Source: Burkholderia contaminans
GTDB lineage: Bacteria; Pseudomonadota; Gammaproteobacteria; Burkholderiales; Burkholderiaceae
Reading direction: 5' to 3'
DNA length: 64,000 nucleotides
Assembly: GCF_029633825.1 (NCBI RefSeq)
Contig: NZ_CP090640.1
Span: forward strand, 62,001 to 126,000
Shown one piece after another: positions 37,482 through 49,364 of the stretch. Positions within the stretch are counted from its first letter, which is position 1. Each line of letters starts with the position of its first letter. The position numbers and the translations under genes were made by a program. The notes under the pieces are model-generated. The model searched no databases and had not been told where the DNA came from. It saw nothing but the letters and a program-made list of their open reading frames with translations.

Positions 37482-38579
37482 CTACGAAGCGACGGCCATG
37501 ACCACCGGCGTCGCAGCCGCAGCCGCCGGCTCCGCGTGTACGGTGTCTGCCGACGGTTCGTCGCGACGGGCGGCCTGCGGCAACAGGTGATTCACCGCGC
37601 GCTCGACCGCGTCGACGCCGATCGCGTCGACGGTCGCGCCGGCGCGCAGGATCACGTGCGGCACACCGAGCGGATGCCAGCGCAGATATTTCTCGGGACG
37701 GTCCTGGAACAGCGCGGCGACGGGCACGCCGAGCGCCGACCCGAGATGCACGGGGGCACTGTCGGCCGAGACGATCACATCGAGCAGGCTTGCCGCGGCC
37801 ACCAGATCGGCGACCGACGACGGCGCAACATGGCGCGCACACACGTCGCGCCATGAGTCGTCCTCGGGAGCATGGCCCACGGCCGGGTCGCGGAACACGA
37901 TCACGTCGGCATGCGGCGCGAGCCGCTCGGCGAGGTCGCGCCAACGATCGGCCGGCCAGCGGCGCTCGAGCGCCTTGTTCGTGACGAACAGCCCGACGCG
38001 CGGCTTCGTGCGCGCGCCGAGCAGCCGGTGCCACGCATCCTGCAGCGCGCGGTCGGGATGAACCGACAACGCGAGGCGGTCGACATCGGCGCGGCCGAGT
38101 TCGGGTACGAGCCGGAAACCCGACAACGCCTCGTGGCACATCGGCCGCTCGGCGACGTGCTCGGGCTTGCGATCGTCGAACTCGGTCCCGGCATCGTGCC
38201 AGCGGCAATCCTTCGCGCCGATCTGGCGCGCGAACTGCATGCTGCTGCGATGCATGCCGCCGTTCGGCACGACCACGAGGTCGAACCGCAAGCGACGCAG
38301 GCGACGCACCAGCCGCAGCCGGTCGAAGAACGCGCGCATCCGCCCAGGACGGTCGTTGCGCTCGCATTGACGGCTATAGACGTAGGTGTGGATCGCGTCG
38401 ACGTCCGGGTTTCCGGCCAGCGCGGCCGCGTTGTAGCGGTTCGCGACCACATGGAGTTCCGCGCCCGGCCAGCGCTCCTTCAGCGCACGGAGAAACGCCG
38501 TTGTGCACAGCATGTCGCCCAGAAAATCGATCCGGATCACGAGGATTCGCTGCGTCGGGTTCACATTGGCCATGGTCAT
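37482..38579 (-). CDS. GT9 heptosyltransferase-like glycosyltransferase
   Basis: 365 residues. The GT9 core is shown by RILVIRIDFLGDMLCTTAFLRAL and VIVSADSAPVHLGSALGVPVAALF, with KYLRWHPLG near the end. It is likely to act on the LPS core or a related glycan. The C-terminus is an Ala-rich tail (EPAAAAATPVV) outside the fold. Two in-frame ATGs (38579, 38573) are close together. It precedes the other GT9 gene by 139 bases on the same strand. Confidence 0.88.
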   Translation of the reverse strand: MTMANVNPTQRILVIRIDFLGDMLCTTAFLRALKERWPGAELHVVANRYNAAALAGNPDVDAIHTYVYSRQCERNDRPGRMRAFFDRLRLVRRLRRLRFDLVVVPNGGMHRSSMQFARQIGAKDCRWHDAGTEFDDRKPEHVAERPMCHEALSGFRLVPELGRADVDRLALSVHPDRALQDAWHRLLGARTKPRVGLFVTNKALERRWPADRWRDLAERLAPHADVIVFRDPAVGHAPEDDSWRDVCARHVAPSSVADLVAAASLLDVIVSADSAPVHLGSALGVPVAALFQDRPEKYLRWHPLGVPHVILRAGATVDAIGVDAVERAVNHLLPQAARRDEPSADTVHAEPAAAAATPVVMAVAS

Positions 38580-38881
38580 GTGGAGACTGTCCGTTTTTTG
38601 TCGTCGCGACGGGCCATATCACGGCATCCGGTTCTGCGGCGGCCTGGTCGCATGTCGCCGCTTGCCGCACGGATCCGCCCCCGTTTATGTGCGCGATGCC
38701 GGCGCAATCCGCCGGGCAAGCGGCGGTCAGCGCCGCGTTCGTGCGGCTAGCGCCGGATTGTATAGCGTCCGGATGGCCAGCCCAATACCCGTTTGCGTGA
38801 ACATGCAAAAACGGCCCGCCGCACCGCTCGATGGCGATGCGACGGGCCGCATGGCGTGACAGCCGTCCGGCGAAGCCGCGA
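38580..38881. other. Intergenic spacer between a GT9 gene and dnaE
   Basis: About 300 bases without a gene. It holds the presumed promoter of the minus-strand GT9 gene on its left side and the dnaE terminator (38807-38849) on its right. I see nothing else in it. Confidence 0.6.
38807..38849 (-). terminator. Intrinsic terminator of dnaE
   Basis: On the minus strand CGGCCCG...CGGGCCG pairs, with an inner CGCA/TGCG extension, and five Ts follow. It begins about 33 bases after the dnaE stop. Confidence 0.75.
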
Positions 38882-42412
<3,531 letters not shown>

Positions 42413-42419
42413 GGGCGCT

Positions 42420-42425
42420 ATTGTA
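42420..42425 (-). promoter_or_regulatory. -10 element close to the dnaE start
   Basis: TACAAT on the minus strand. Transcription would start at about base 42413, i.e. at the dnaE ATG. The -35 region is not recognisable. Confidence 0.45.
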
Positions 42426-42628
42426 GCCGCCTCGCCACGCAGGCTGCCCAAAAAATCCCCGCGCTGGCCGTTCGGCCGATGTGCGCGACCGCCCGTCGCA
42501 TGGCTGGCCAAACGGCAGGGTGCCGGCCGGGGCGCGGTTTGCGGGATAATACGGTTTTTCGAATCAACGCCCCGGCTTCGCACCCTTTTTTGCGGGCCGC
42601 CGTGCGGCCGTTTTCCCGTCGGACCATC

Positions 42629-43486
42629 ATGACCATCGTCAACCTCGCCGCCTACCACTTCGTGTCGCTCGACACGATCGAGCAATGGCGCCCGCTCGTC
42701 ACCGCCCGCTGCAACGAACTCGGCCTGCGCGGCACGATCCTGCTCGCGCCGGAAGGCATCAACCTGTTCATCGCCGGCACGCGCGAAGCCGCCGACGCGT
42801 TCATTGCTTACATCCGCCACGATCCGCTGTTCGAAGGCAAGTTCGCGACGCTGCAGTTCAAGGAAAGCCTGTCCGACTCGCAGCCGTTCCGCCGCATGCT
42901 CGTGCGCCTGAAGCGCGAAATCATCACGATGAAGAAGCCGGCGATCAAGCCGGAACTCGGCCGCGCGCCGTTCGTCGACGCGCGCACGCTGAAGACCTGG
43001 CTCGACCGCGGCCACGACGACACCGGCCGCCCGGTCGTGATGCTCGACACGCGCAACGCCTTCGAAGTCGACGTCGGCACGTTCGACGACGCGCTCGACT
43101 ATCGGATCGACAAGTTCAGCGAATTCCCGGAAGTGATCGACGCGAACCGCGCCGACCTCGAAGGCAAGACGGTCGTGTCGTTCTGCACGGGCGGCATCCG
43201 CTGCGAGAAGGCCGCGATCCACATGAAGGAAATCGGCATCGAGAACGTGTACCAGCTCGAAGGCGGGATCCTGAAGTACTTCGAGGAAGTCGGCGGCGCG
43301 CACTATCACGGCGACTGCTTCGTGTTCGATTACCGCACCGCGCTGAACCCGCAGCTCCAGCCCACCGAGAACGTCACGTGCTTCGCGTGCCGCGCGGTCG
43401 TCACGCCGGAAGCGCAACAGTCGCCGAGCTACGTGCCCGGCAAGTCGTGCCCGGCCTGCGCACCGGCGGCGGCCAGCGCCGCGTAA
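42629..43486 (+). CDS. trhO: tRNA uridine-34 hydroxylase TrhO (rhodanese family)
   Basis: 285 residues. A YceA-type N-terminal domain leads to a rhodanese domain with the active-site loop [10 protein letters not shown], catalytic Cys186. The C-terminal CFACRAVV...CPAC tetrad probably binds metal. The family makes 5-hydroxyuridine at tRNA position 34. The start was taken at [11 protein letters not shown], which matches the family N-terminus. It diverges from dnaE. Confidence 0.93.
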   Translation: MTIVNLAAYHFVSLDTIEQWRPLVTARCNELGLRGTILLAPEGINLFIAGTREAADAFIAYIRHDPLFEGKFATLQFKESLSDSQPFRRMLVRLKREIITMKKPAIKPELGRAPFVDARTLKTWLDRGHDDTGRPVVMLDTRNAFEVDVGTFDDALDYRIDKFSEFPEVIDANRADLEGKTVVSFCTGGIRCEKAAIHMKEIGIENVYQLEGGILKYFEEVGGAHYHGDCFVFDYRTALNPQLQPTENVTCFACRAVVTPEAQQSPSYVPGKSCPACAPAAASAA

Positions 43487-43508
43487 GCGCGCACTGCCCC
43501 GCACCCCG

Positions 43509-44402
43509 ATGACCGGCTATCGCGGCCGCTTCGCGCCGTCGCCCACCGGCCCGCTGCATTTCGGCTCGCTGGTCGGCGCCCTCGCGAGCTGGCTCGACGC
43601 GCGCGCGCACGGCGGCGCATGGCTCGTGCGCATCGAGGATCTCGACGGCCCGCGCACGGTGCCCGGCGCCGCCGAAGACATCCTCGCGACGCTCGCGCAT
43701 TTCGGCATGACGCCCGACGAGCCGCCCGTCTGGCAAAGCACGCGCGATGCCGCGTATACGGCTGCGCTCGAGCGGCTCGTCGCGGCCGGGCTCGTCTATC
43801 CGTGCGGCTGCACGCGCAAGGAAATCGCCGATTCGCTGCGCGCCGCGCACGAGCGCCACACGACGCTCGCCTACCCGGGCACCTGCCGCACCGGGCTGCA
43901 CGGCAAGCCCGCGCGCGCCTGGCGGCTGCGCGTGCCGGACGGCGACGACGCGATCGTCACGTTCGACGATCGCTGGCAGCACACGCAATCGCAGAACCTC
44001 GCGACCGAAGTCGGCGATTTCGTGCTGAAGCGCGCGGACGGCCAATGGGCTTACCAGCTCGCGGTCGTCGTCGACGATGCCGACGCGCACATCACGCACG
44101 TCGTGCGCGGCGCCGACCTGCTCGACTCGACCGCACGCCAGATTCACCTGCAGCACTGCCTCGGCGTGCCGACGCCGCAATACCTGCACGTGCCCGTCGT
44201 CGTCGATGCCAACGGCGAGAAGCTCAGCAAGCAGACGGGCGCGACCGCGCTCGAACGCAGCGATCCGCTGCCGGCGCTGCACGCCGCGGCCGCGCACCTG
44301 GGTCTTGCCGCCGACGGCACGCTCGCAGGCACCACGCTCGACGCGTTCTACGCCGCCGCCACGGCCGCATGGGCGATGCGCTTCGGGCCGCGGGCCGGCT
44401 GA
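43509..44402 (+). CDS. gluQ: Glutamyl-Q tRNA(Asp) synthetase
   Basis: 297 residues, a GluRS catalytic domain without the anticodon-binding domain. The class I signature reads [12 protein letters not shown] at residues 10-21 and the KMSKS-like loop reads EKLSKQTG. The zinc site is suggested by CGCTRKE...YPGTC. It attaches glutamate to the queuosine of tRNA(Asp). It begins 22 bases after trhO, another tRNA wobble enzyme. Confidence 0.95.
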   Translation: MTGYRGRFAPSPTGPLHFGSLVGALASWLDARAHGGAWLVRIEDLDGPRTVPGAAEDILATLAHFGMTPDEPPVWQSTRDAAYTAALERLVAAGLVYPCGCTRKEIADSLRAAHERHTTLAYPGTCRTGLHGKPARAWRLRVPDGDDAIVTFDDRWQHTQSQNLATEVGDFVLKRADGQWAYQLAVVVDDADAHITHVVRGADLLDSTARQIHLQHCLGVPTPQYLHVPVVVDANGEKLSKQTGATALERSDPLPALHAAAAHLGLAADGTLAGTTLDAFYAAATAAWAMRFGPRAG

Positions 44403-44587
44403 CGCACGCAGTGCGCCGATTTCGCGGCGACCGGGATTGAGGCGGATGCCGACTGCATCACCGCCGCCGATGCCGCGTTCCGGCTTCCCCCTCGAACCGC
44501 AGCCCCAATGAAAAACGGGCACATGCTCATCGCATGCACCCGCTTCTCCTGCAGCGCTCGCGCGCTGCGCCGTCACGTCCGCGCGGC

Positions 44588-46090
44588 TTATGCCGACGGC
44601 TTGCGCGGCATCCCGAACCCGCCGAGCAGTGCGGCGACCTGACGCTTCGGCCCCTTCTTCTCGGGCTGCTGCGCAGGCTGCGCGTCGTCGCGCTGCTTCG
44701 CCGGCGCCGACGGCTCGTACGGCTTCAGGAAGAAATCGTCGACCGGCGCTTCGTGGCGACGGTGATGACCGCGCTCGGCGCCGGCCGGCCGGCGCCCCGC
44801 TGCGCCGCGATGCTCGTCGCGATCGCGACGGCCGCCTCGCTCACCGCCCCGTTCGCCACCGCGCTCGCTGTTGCGATCGCCGCCGCGCTCACTGCCGCGC
44901 TCGTCGTGACGATGGCGCGCCGGCTTGTCCAGCGCGAGCGTCTGCACTTCGAGCGGGCGCTTGATCAGCTTCTCGATATCGGCGAGCTGCTTGCGCTCGT
45001 TCGGGCTGCACAGCGACAGCGCATCGCCCGTCGCACCCGCACGGCCGGTACGGCCGATCCGGTGCACGTAGTCTTCCGCGCTGAACGGCAGGTCGAAGTT
45101 GATCACGGCCGGCAGTTCGGCGATGTCGAGGCCGCGCGCGGCCACGTCGGTCGCGACCAGCGCCTCGATCTCGCCGCGCTTGAACGCGTCGAGTGCCTGC
45201 ATCCGCTCGATCTGCGTCTTGTCGCCGTGAATCGCCGACGCGACCACGCCGTCGCGCTCGAGATTGCGCGCAAGCCGGCTTGCGCCGATCTTGCTGTTGC
45301 AGAACACGATCACCTGCTTGAGGCCGCGATCGCGCAGCAGTTGCACGACGGCCGCCTGCTTGTCGCCTTCGGCGACGTCGTAGACGATCTGCGTGACGTT
45401 CGCGTTCGTCGAGTTGCTGCGCGCGACTTCGATCGTCTGCGGGTTGCGCAGGTAGGTCGACGCGAGCTTCTTGATTTCGCCCGAGAAGGTGGCCGAGAAC
45501 AGCAGCGTCTGGCGCTCCTTCGGCAGCAGGTTCAGGATGCGCTGCAGATCCGGCAGGAAGCCCATGTCGAGCATCCGGTCGGCTTCGTCGAGCACGAGGA
45601 TCTGCACCTGGCCGAGATTCGCCGTCTTCTGCTGCACGTGGTCGAGCAGGCGGCCCGGCGTCGCGATCAGGATCTCGACGCCACGGCGCAGTTCGGCCGA
45701 TTGCGGATTCATGTCGACGCCGCCGAACACCACCGCGCTGCGCAGCGGCGTGTGCTTCGCATACGCGTGCACGTTCGCGGCGACCTGGTCGGCGAGTTCG
45801 CGGGTCGGCGTGAGGATCAGCGCGCGCACCGGGTGGCGCGCAGGAGACGCGCTCGTGTTGGCCTGCGGCAGCAGGCGCTGGATGATCGGCAGCGAGAAGC
45901 TCGCGGTCTTGCCGGTGCCCGTTTGCGCGGCGCCCATGACGTCGCGGCCGGCGAGCACGACCGGAATGGCCTGCGCCTGGATCGGCGTCGGCGTCGTATA
46001 GCCCTGCTCCGCAATGGCTTTCAGGATATCGGCGGCAAGGCCGAATTGATCGAAGGTTGCGTCGACGGGCTTGGCGACAGAATCGGACAT
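44588..46090 (-). CDS. DEAD-box RNA helicase (RhlE type)
   Basis: 500 residues. The Q motif, Walker A AQTGTGKT, DEAD, SAT and HRIGRTGR motifs appear in order over the first ~370 residues. The C-terminus is a basic, RGG-like repeat tract (ERGGERGGERGGRR) typical of RhlE/CsdA-like helicases in ribosome assembly and mRNA decay. It ends with KKGPKRQVAALLGGFG. The upstream 200-base leader may control its expression. Assignment to rhlE rather than another paralogue is a family guess. Confidence 0.93.
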   Translation of the reverse strand: MSDSVAKPVDATFDQFGLAADILKAIAEQGYTTPTPIQAQAIPVVLAGRDVMGAAQTGTGKTASFSLPIIQRLLPQANTSASPARHPVRALILTPTRELADQVAANVHAYAKHTPLRSAVVFGGVDMNPQSAELRRGVEILIATPGRLLDHVQQKTANLGQVQILVLDEADRMLDMGFLPDLQRILNLLPKERQTLLFSATFSGEIKKLASTYLRNPQTIEVARSNSTNANVTQIVYDVAEGDKQAAVVQLLRDRGLKQVIVFCNSKIGASRLARNLERDGVVASAIHGDKTQIERMQALDAFKRGEIEALVATDVAARGLDIAELPAVINFDLPFSAEDYVHRIGRTGRAGATGDALSLCSPNERKQLADIEKLIKRPLEVQTLALDKPARHRHDERGSERGGDRNSERGGERGGERGGRRDRDEHRGAAGRRPAGAERGHHRRHEAPVDDFFLKPYEPSAPAKQRDDAQPAQQPEKKGPKRQVAALLGGFGMPRKPSA

Positions 46091-46551
46091 GGTGGCGTTT
46101 CGCTCAAAAGGCGCGGCGGGGACATCGTGCGTCAGGCCAGCCGGGCCTGCGCTCATCACAATTCGGAAATAGACGGAGCCGCGGCGCGCCGCGCGGCGCC
46201 GCTCTGGCGCTTGGGACCGGTTCAATGTGAACGCTGGACGCCAGGCCGTGCGGACTCCGTTCGGCGCGAATGCCGGCGGAAAGGGGCGTATTGTAGCACT
46301 GCGCGGCCATCTGTCCGTGACAACGCGGCGAACGGCCACAACGGCGGGTCGCGCGGCGGGCCCGGGCAGGCCCGCGCGGCCGGAGGAACGCCCCGATCGG
46401 GCTATCCGAATCGGCCAGTGGACGATTTAAGGGGCCCGATCGCGTATCGTCTTGCCCAATCTCCCGCTGCCAGCCGGCATGCCGAGCTGTCTGGCCCGGA
46501 AGCCGGCCGCTGGCCGCCACCGGCGGCATGATCCACGTTCCCGCCCGGCGC
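46091..46551. other. 461-base gene-free stretch upstream of the helicase
   Basis: No plausible gene in either strand. On the minus strand a TACAAT -10 candidate at about 46295 implies a leader of ~200 bases before the helicase start, with GC hairpins around 46175-46200. The remaining part up to 46551 shows no clear signal and contains the 3' flank of the MliC-like gene. Confidence 0.5.
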
Positions 46552-46932
46552 TCAGCCCTTCTTCTTTTTCTTCTCGACCTGCACGCAGTCGCCCAGCAGC
46601 GGCGGCGAGCTCTGGTCGGCGATCTCGTCGCGCAGCGTCGCTTCCTTGCCCTTCGTCCACCACGTGTAGCGGCCGGCCTGGTAGCGCGCGCCCGACGCCG
46701 ACACGGTGTCGACGAACAGCATCTGCTTCCCGTTGACCGGCACGAGCGCGAAGCTCTGGCCGTTGCCCGCGAGCCAGTACGACACGCGCACCGGCTGTTT
46801 CTGGTTCGCGCACTGGTAGACGGTGGACTGGCGCGAATCGGCGTCGATCTCCTCGACGGTCAGCTGCGCGGCATGCGCGACGGAAACGGCCGTGCCGGCG
46901 AGCGCGAGCGCGGCGAGGGTTTGGCGAATCAT
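46552..46932 (-). CDS. Periplasmic MliC/PliC-type lysozyme inhibitor domain protein
   Basis: 126 residues. A signal peptide ends around Ala21 (AHA-AQ). The mature part shows STVYQCANQKQPVRVSYW, then ASGARYQAGRYTWWTKGKEATL, the hallmark of MliC/PliC C-type lysozyme inhibitors. It lacks a lipobox, so it is probably soluble in the periplasm (PliC-like). The Lys-rich end (EKKKKKG) is unusual. Ribosome site GAGAGGA precedes the ATG. Confidence 0.85.
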   Translation of the reverse strand: MIRQTLAALALAGTAVSVAHAAQLTVEEIDADSRQSTVYQCANQKQPVRVSYWLAGNGQSFALVPVNGKQMLFVDTVSASGARYQAGRYTWWTKGKEATLRDEIADQSSPPLLGDCVQVEKKKKKG

Positions 46933-47010
46933 GCAGGTCCTCTCACGAGACGGGTGGAAACGCGCCCCGCGGGGCGCGTGATTGTTGTTGCCGATCGGGT
47001 CGGGTCGCGA

Positions 47011-47196
47011 TCAGGGATCGATGACGTCGGCACACGCGTCGGTCGGTGCGGCCGCGACATGGCCGACGAGCGGCACGATCTTGAGCCCGGCCGAGGCCAC
47101 CCGGCACGGTGCGGCCGCGAGCCCGCAACCCGCGAGGCTCACTGCAAGCGCCAGCGCGGCGGCCAGCTTACCGATACGCAGCCAGTTCGGCGTCAT
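47011..47196 (-). CDS. Small lipoprotein, DUF6726-like
   Basis: 61 residues. The lipobox VSLAGC lies at residues 19-24, so the mature product is a lipidated peptide of about 38 residues. It contains PCRVASAGLKIVPLVGHVA and ends PTDACADVIDP, a pattern I associate with short beta-proteobacterial lipoproteins of unknown function. An AGGAGAGG ribosome site supports the start. It follows purT by 18 bases on the same strand. Confidence 0.75.
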   Translation of the reverse strand: MTPNWLRIGKLAAALALAVSLAGCGLAAAPCRVASAGLKIVPLVGHVAAAPTDACADVIDP

Positions 47197-47214
47197 CGTC
47201 CTCTCCTGGTTACG

Positions 47215-48429
47215 TCAGCGGGCCGACACCGGCCGGACGGCCGCGGCGGCACGCTTCGCGCGTTCGCGGGCTTCGTCGACGGTCGCGCCGGTCGCCAGCG
47301 CGACGCCCATGCGCCGCTTCGCGAAACTTTCCGGCTTGCCGAACAGGCGCAGGTCGGTGCCCGGCACCGCGAGCGCGTCGCGCACGCCCTCGAACGCGAT
47401 CCCCCGCTCGTCGAGCCCGCCGTAGATCACGGCCGACGCGGCCGGCGTACCGAGCGCCGGATCGACCGGCAGCCCGAGAATGGCACGCGCGTGCAGCTCG
47501 AATTCCGACTGGCGCTGCGACGCGAGCGTGACGAGGCCCGTATCATGCGGCCGCGGGCTCACCTCGGAGAACCACACGTCGTCGCCGCGCACGAACAGCT
47601 CGACGCCGAACATCCCGCGCCCGCCGAGCGCCTCGGTGACCTTGTGCGCGATCTCGCGCGACTTCTCGAGCGCCACCGCGCTCATCGGCTGCGGCTGCCA
47701 CGATTCGACGTAGTCGCCCGCGACCTGCACGTGGCCGACCGGCTCGCAGAAATAGGTGCGGGTGGCGTTCGTCGCCGGGTCGATCGCGCGCACGGTGAGC
47801 TGCGTGATCTCGTAGTCGAAATCGACGAAGCCCTCGACGATCACGCGGCCGTGGTTCACACGCCCGCCCGCCATCGCGTAGTCCCACGCCGGCTTCACGT
47901 CAGCCTCGGTCTTCACGACCGACTGCCCCTTGCCCGACGACGACATCACGGGCTTGACGACGCACGGCATGCCGATCTTCGCGATCGCCGCGCTGAACGC
48001 CTCGAACGAATCCGCGAACGCATACGGCGAGGTCGGCAGGCCGAGCTCCTCGGCCGCGAGCCGGCGGATTCCTTCGCGATTCATCGTGAGCTGCGTCGCG
48101 CGCGCGGTCGGGATCACCTCGGCGAGGCCGGCCGCCTCGATCGCCGCGAGCGCGTCGGTCGCGATCGCCTCGATCTCGGGCACGATCAGGTGCGGGCGTT
48201 CGGCTTCGACGAGCGCGCGCAGCGCGGCGGCGTCCGTCATGTCGATCACGTGCGCGCGATGCGCGACCTGGTGGCCCGGTGCATCGGGATAGCGGTCGAC
48301 CGCGACGACTTCGACGCCGAGCCGCTGCAACGCGATGATGACTTCCTTGCCGAGTTCGCCGGCGCCAAGCAGCATGACGCGCGTGGCCGAGGGTGAGAGC
48401 GGCGTACCGAGCCGCTGACCGATCTGCAT
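47215..48429 (-). CDS. purT: Formate-dependent GAR transformylase
   Basis: 404 residues. An ATP-grasp enzyme that formylates glycinamide ribonucleotide with formate and ATP, replacing PurN. It has [20 protein letters not shown], the ATP loop [11 protein letters not shown], and [15 protein letters not shown] with metal residues. The preceding purine step, PurD, is encoded at 20572-21849. It is divergent from the META-domain lipoprotein. Confidence 0.97.
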   Translation of the reverse strand: MQIGQRLGTPLSPSATRVMLLGAGELGKEVIIALQRLGVEVVAVDRYPDAPGHQVAHRAHVIDMTDAAALRALVEAERPHLIVPEIEAIATDALAAIEAAGLAEVIPTARATQLTMNREGIRRLAAEELGLPTSPYAFADSFEAFSAAIAKIGMPCVVKPVMSSSGKGQSVVKTEADVKPAWDYAMAGGRVNHGRVIVEGFVDFDYEITQLTVRAIDPATNATRTYFCEPVGHVQVAGDYVESWQPQPMSAVALEKSREIAHKVTEALGGRGMFGVELFVRGDDVWFSEVSPRPHDTGLVTLASQRQSEFELHARAILGLPVDPALGTPAASAVIYGGLDERGIAFEGVRDALAVPGTDLRLFGKPESFAKRRMGVALATGATVDEARERAKRAAAAVRPVSAR

Positions 48430-48642
48430 GTGATTACCCGCTTCTGGTGGAGGACGAAAACGGCTCCGATGTTAACACGCGCCACGGCGCCGGTTTTGCG
48501 CGTTTCGCCGCGCCGGCAACCGGCCGCGGGCCGCTCGCGAGCGGGCTGCGAACGTTTTCACGCGTGAAGTGTCGGCTCGCCTGCCGCGGCACGGGTGCGT
48601 TACTCTTACGCCTTGATCAGAATCCGATGAGGAACGAGGCTC

Positions 48643-49188
48643 ATGTCCCACCTGTCCGCCGCCGCACGCGCTCGCAACGGCCTGCTTCGCCCGTTGCGCG
48701 CGCCGCTCTGTGCGTTGACGCTTGCCACGCTTCTCGCCGCCTGCGCGATGCCGACCCATTCCGACTCCGCCGCCCCCGCGCCCGACCCGTACAACCCGGC
48801 CGCCGTCCAGCTGCTCGACGATACAAGCTGGGAACTCACCAGCTGGCTGAATGCCGACGGCACGCAGCGCGCGATCCCGCACGGCGACAACGGCGAGCCG
48901 ATCAAGCTCGCACTGTCGACCGACTCGGGCATCCGGCGCGCCAGCGGGTTCTCAGGCTGCAATCGCTACATGGGCACCTACGCGATCAAGAACGGCCTGC
49001 TGAGCTTCGGGCCGCTCGCCGGCACGCGGATGGCCTGCCCGAATACGCTCGGCGGCCAGCTCGAAACCGCGTACCTCGACGCGCTCGCCCACGTCGACAA
49101 GACCGGCGTGCAGATGCGCGAGCCGCAGCAATTGCAGATCGTGACCACGTCCGGCGCAACGCTCACCTTCACGCACCGGAGCCCCTGA
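48643..49188 (+). CDS. META domain lipoprotein (HslJ-like)
   Basis: 181 residues. A long N-region precedes a lipobox TLLAAC (Cys34). The META domain is shown by LDDTSWELTSW, FSGCNRYMGTY and TRMACPN, as in HslJ, which is linked to heat shock and novobiocin resistance in E. coli. It is expected at the outer membrane. The start has GAGG upstream. It is encoded alone between purT and ftsK. Confidence 0.87.
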   Translation: MSHLSAAARARNGLLRPLRAPLCALTLATLLAACAMPTHSDSAAPAPDPYNPAAVQLLDDTSWELTSWLNADGTQRAIPHGDNGEPIKLALSTDSGIRRASGFSGCNRYMGTYAIKNGLLSFGPLAGTRMACPNTLGGQLETAYLDALAHVDKTGVQMREPQQLQIVTTSGATLTFTHRSP

Positions 49189-49364
49189 TGCACGGCGCGC
49201 GCGAAGGCCGACCGACCGCCTTCGCGTGGCGCGCCACGCGCGTGTGCCGCGCCACGCGTCGCGCGGCGTGAATCGAATGCACGCCGCGTTAGAGTCTTGT
49301 CCGCCGGCCGGTTAAACTCGGCGGGTCGCGCCCCGCGCGCCCCTCCCCACTCCTGTTTCAAAGC

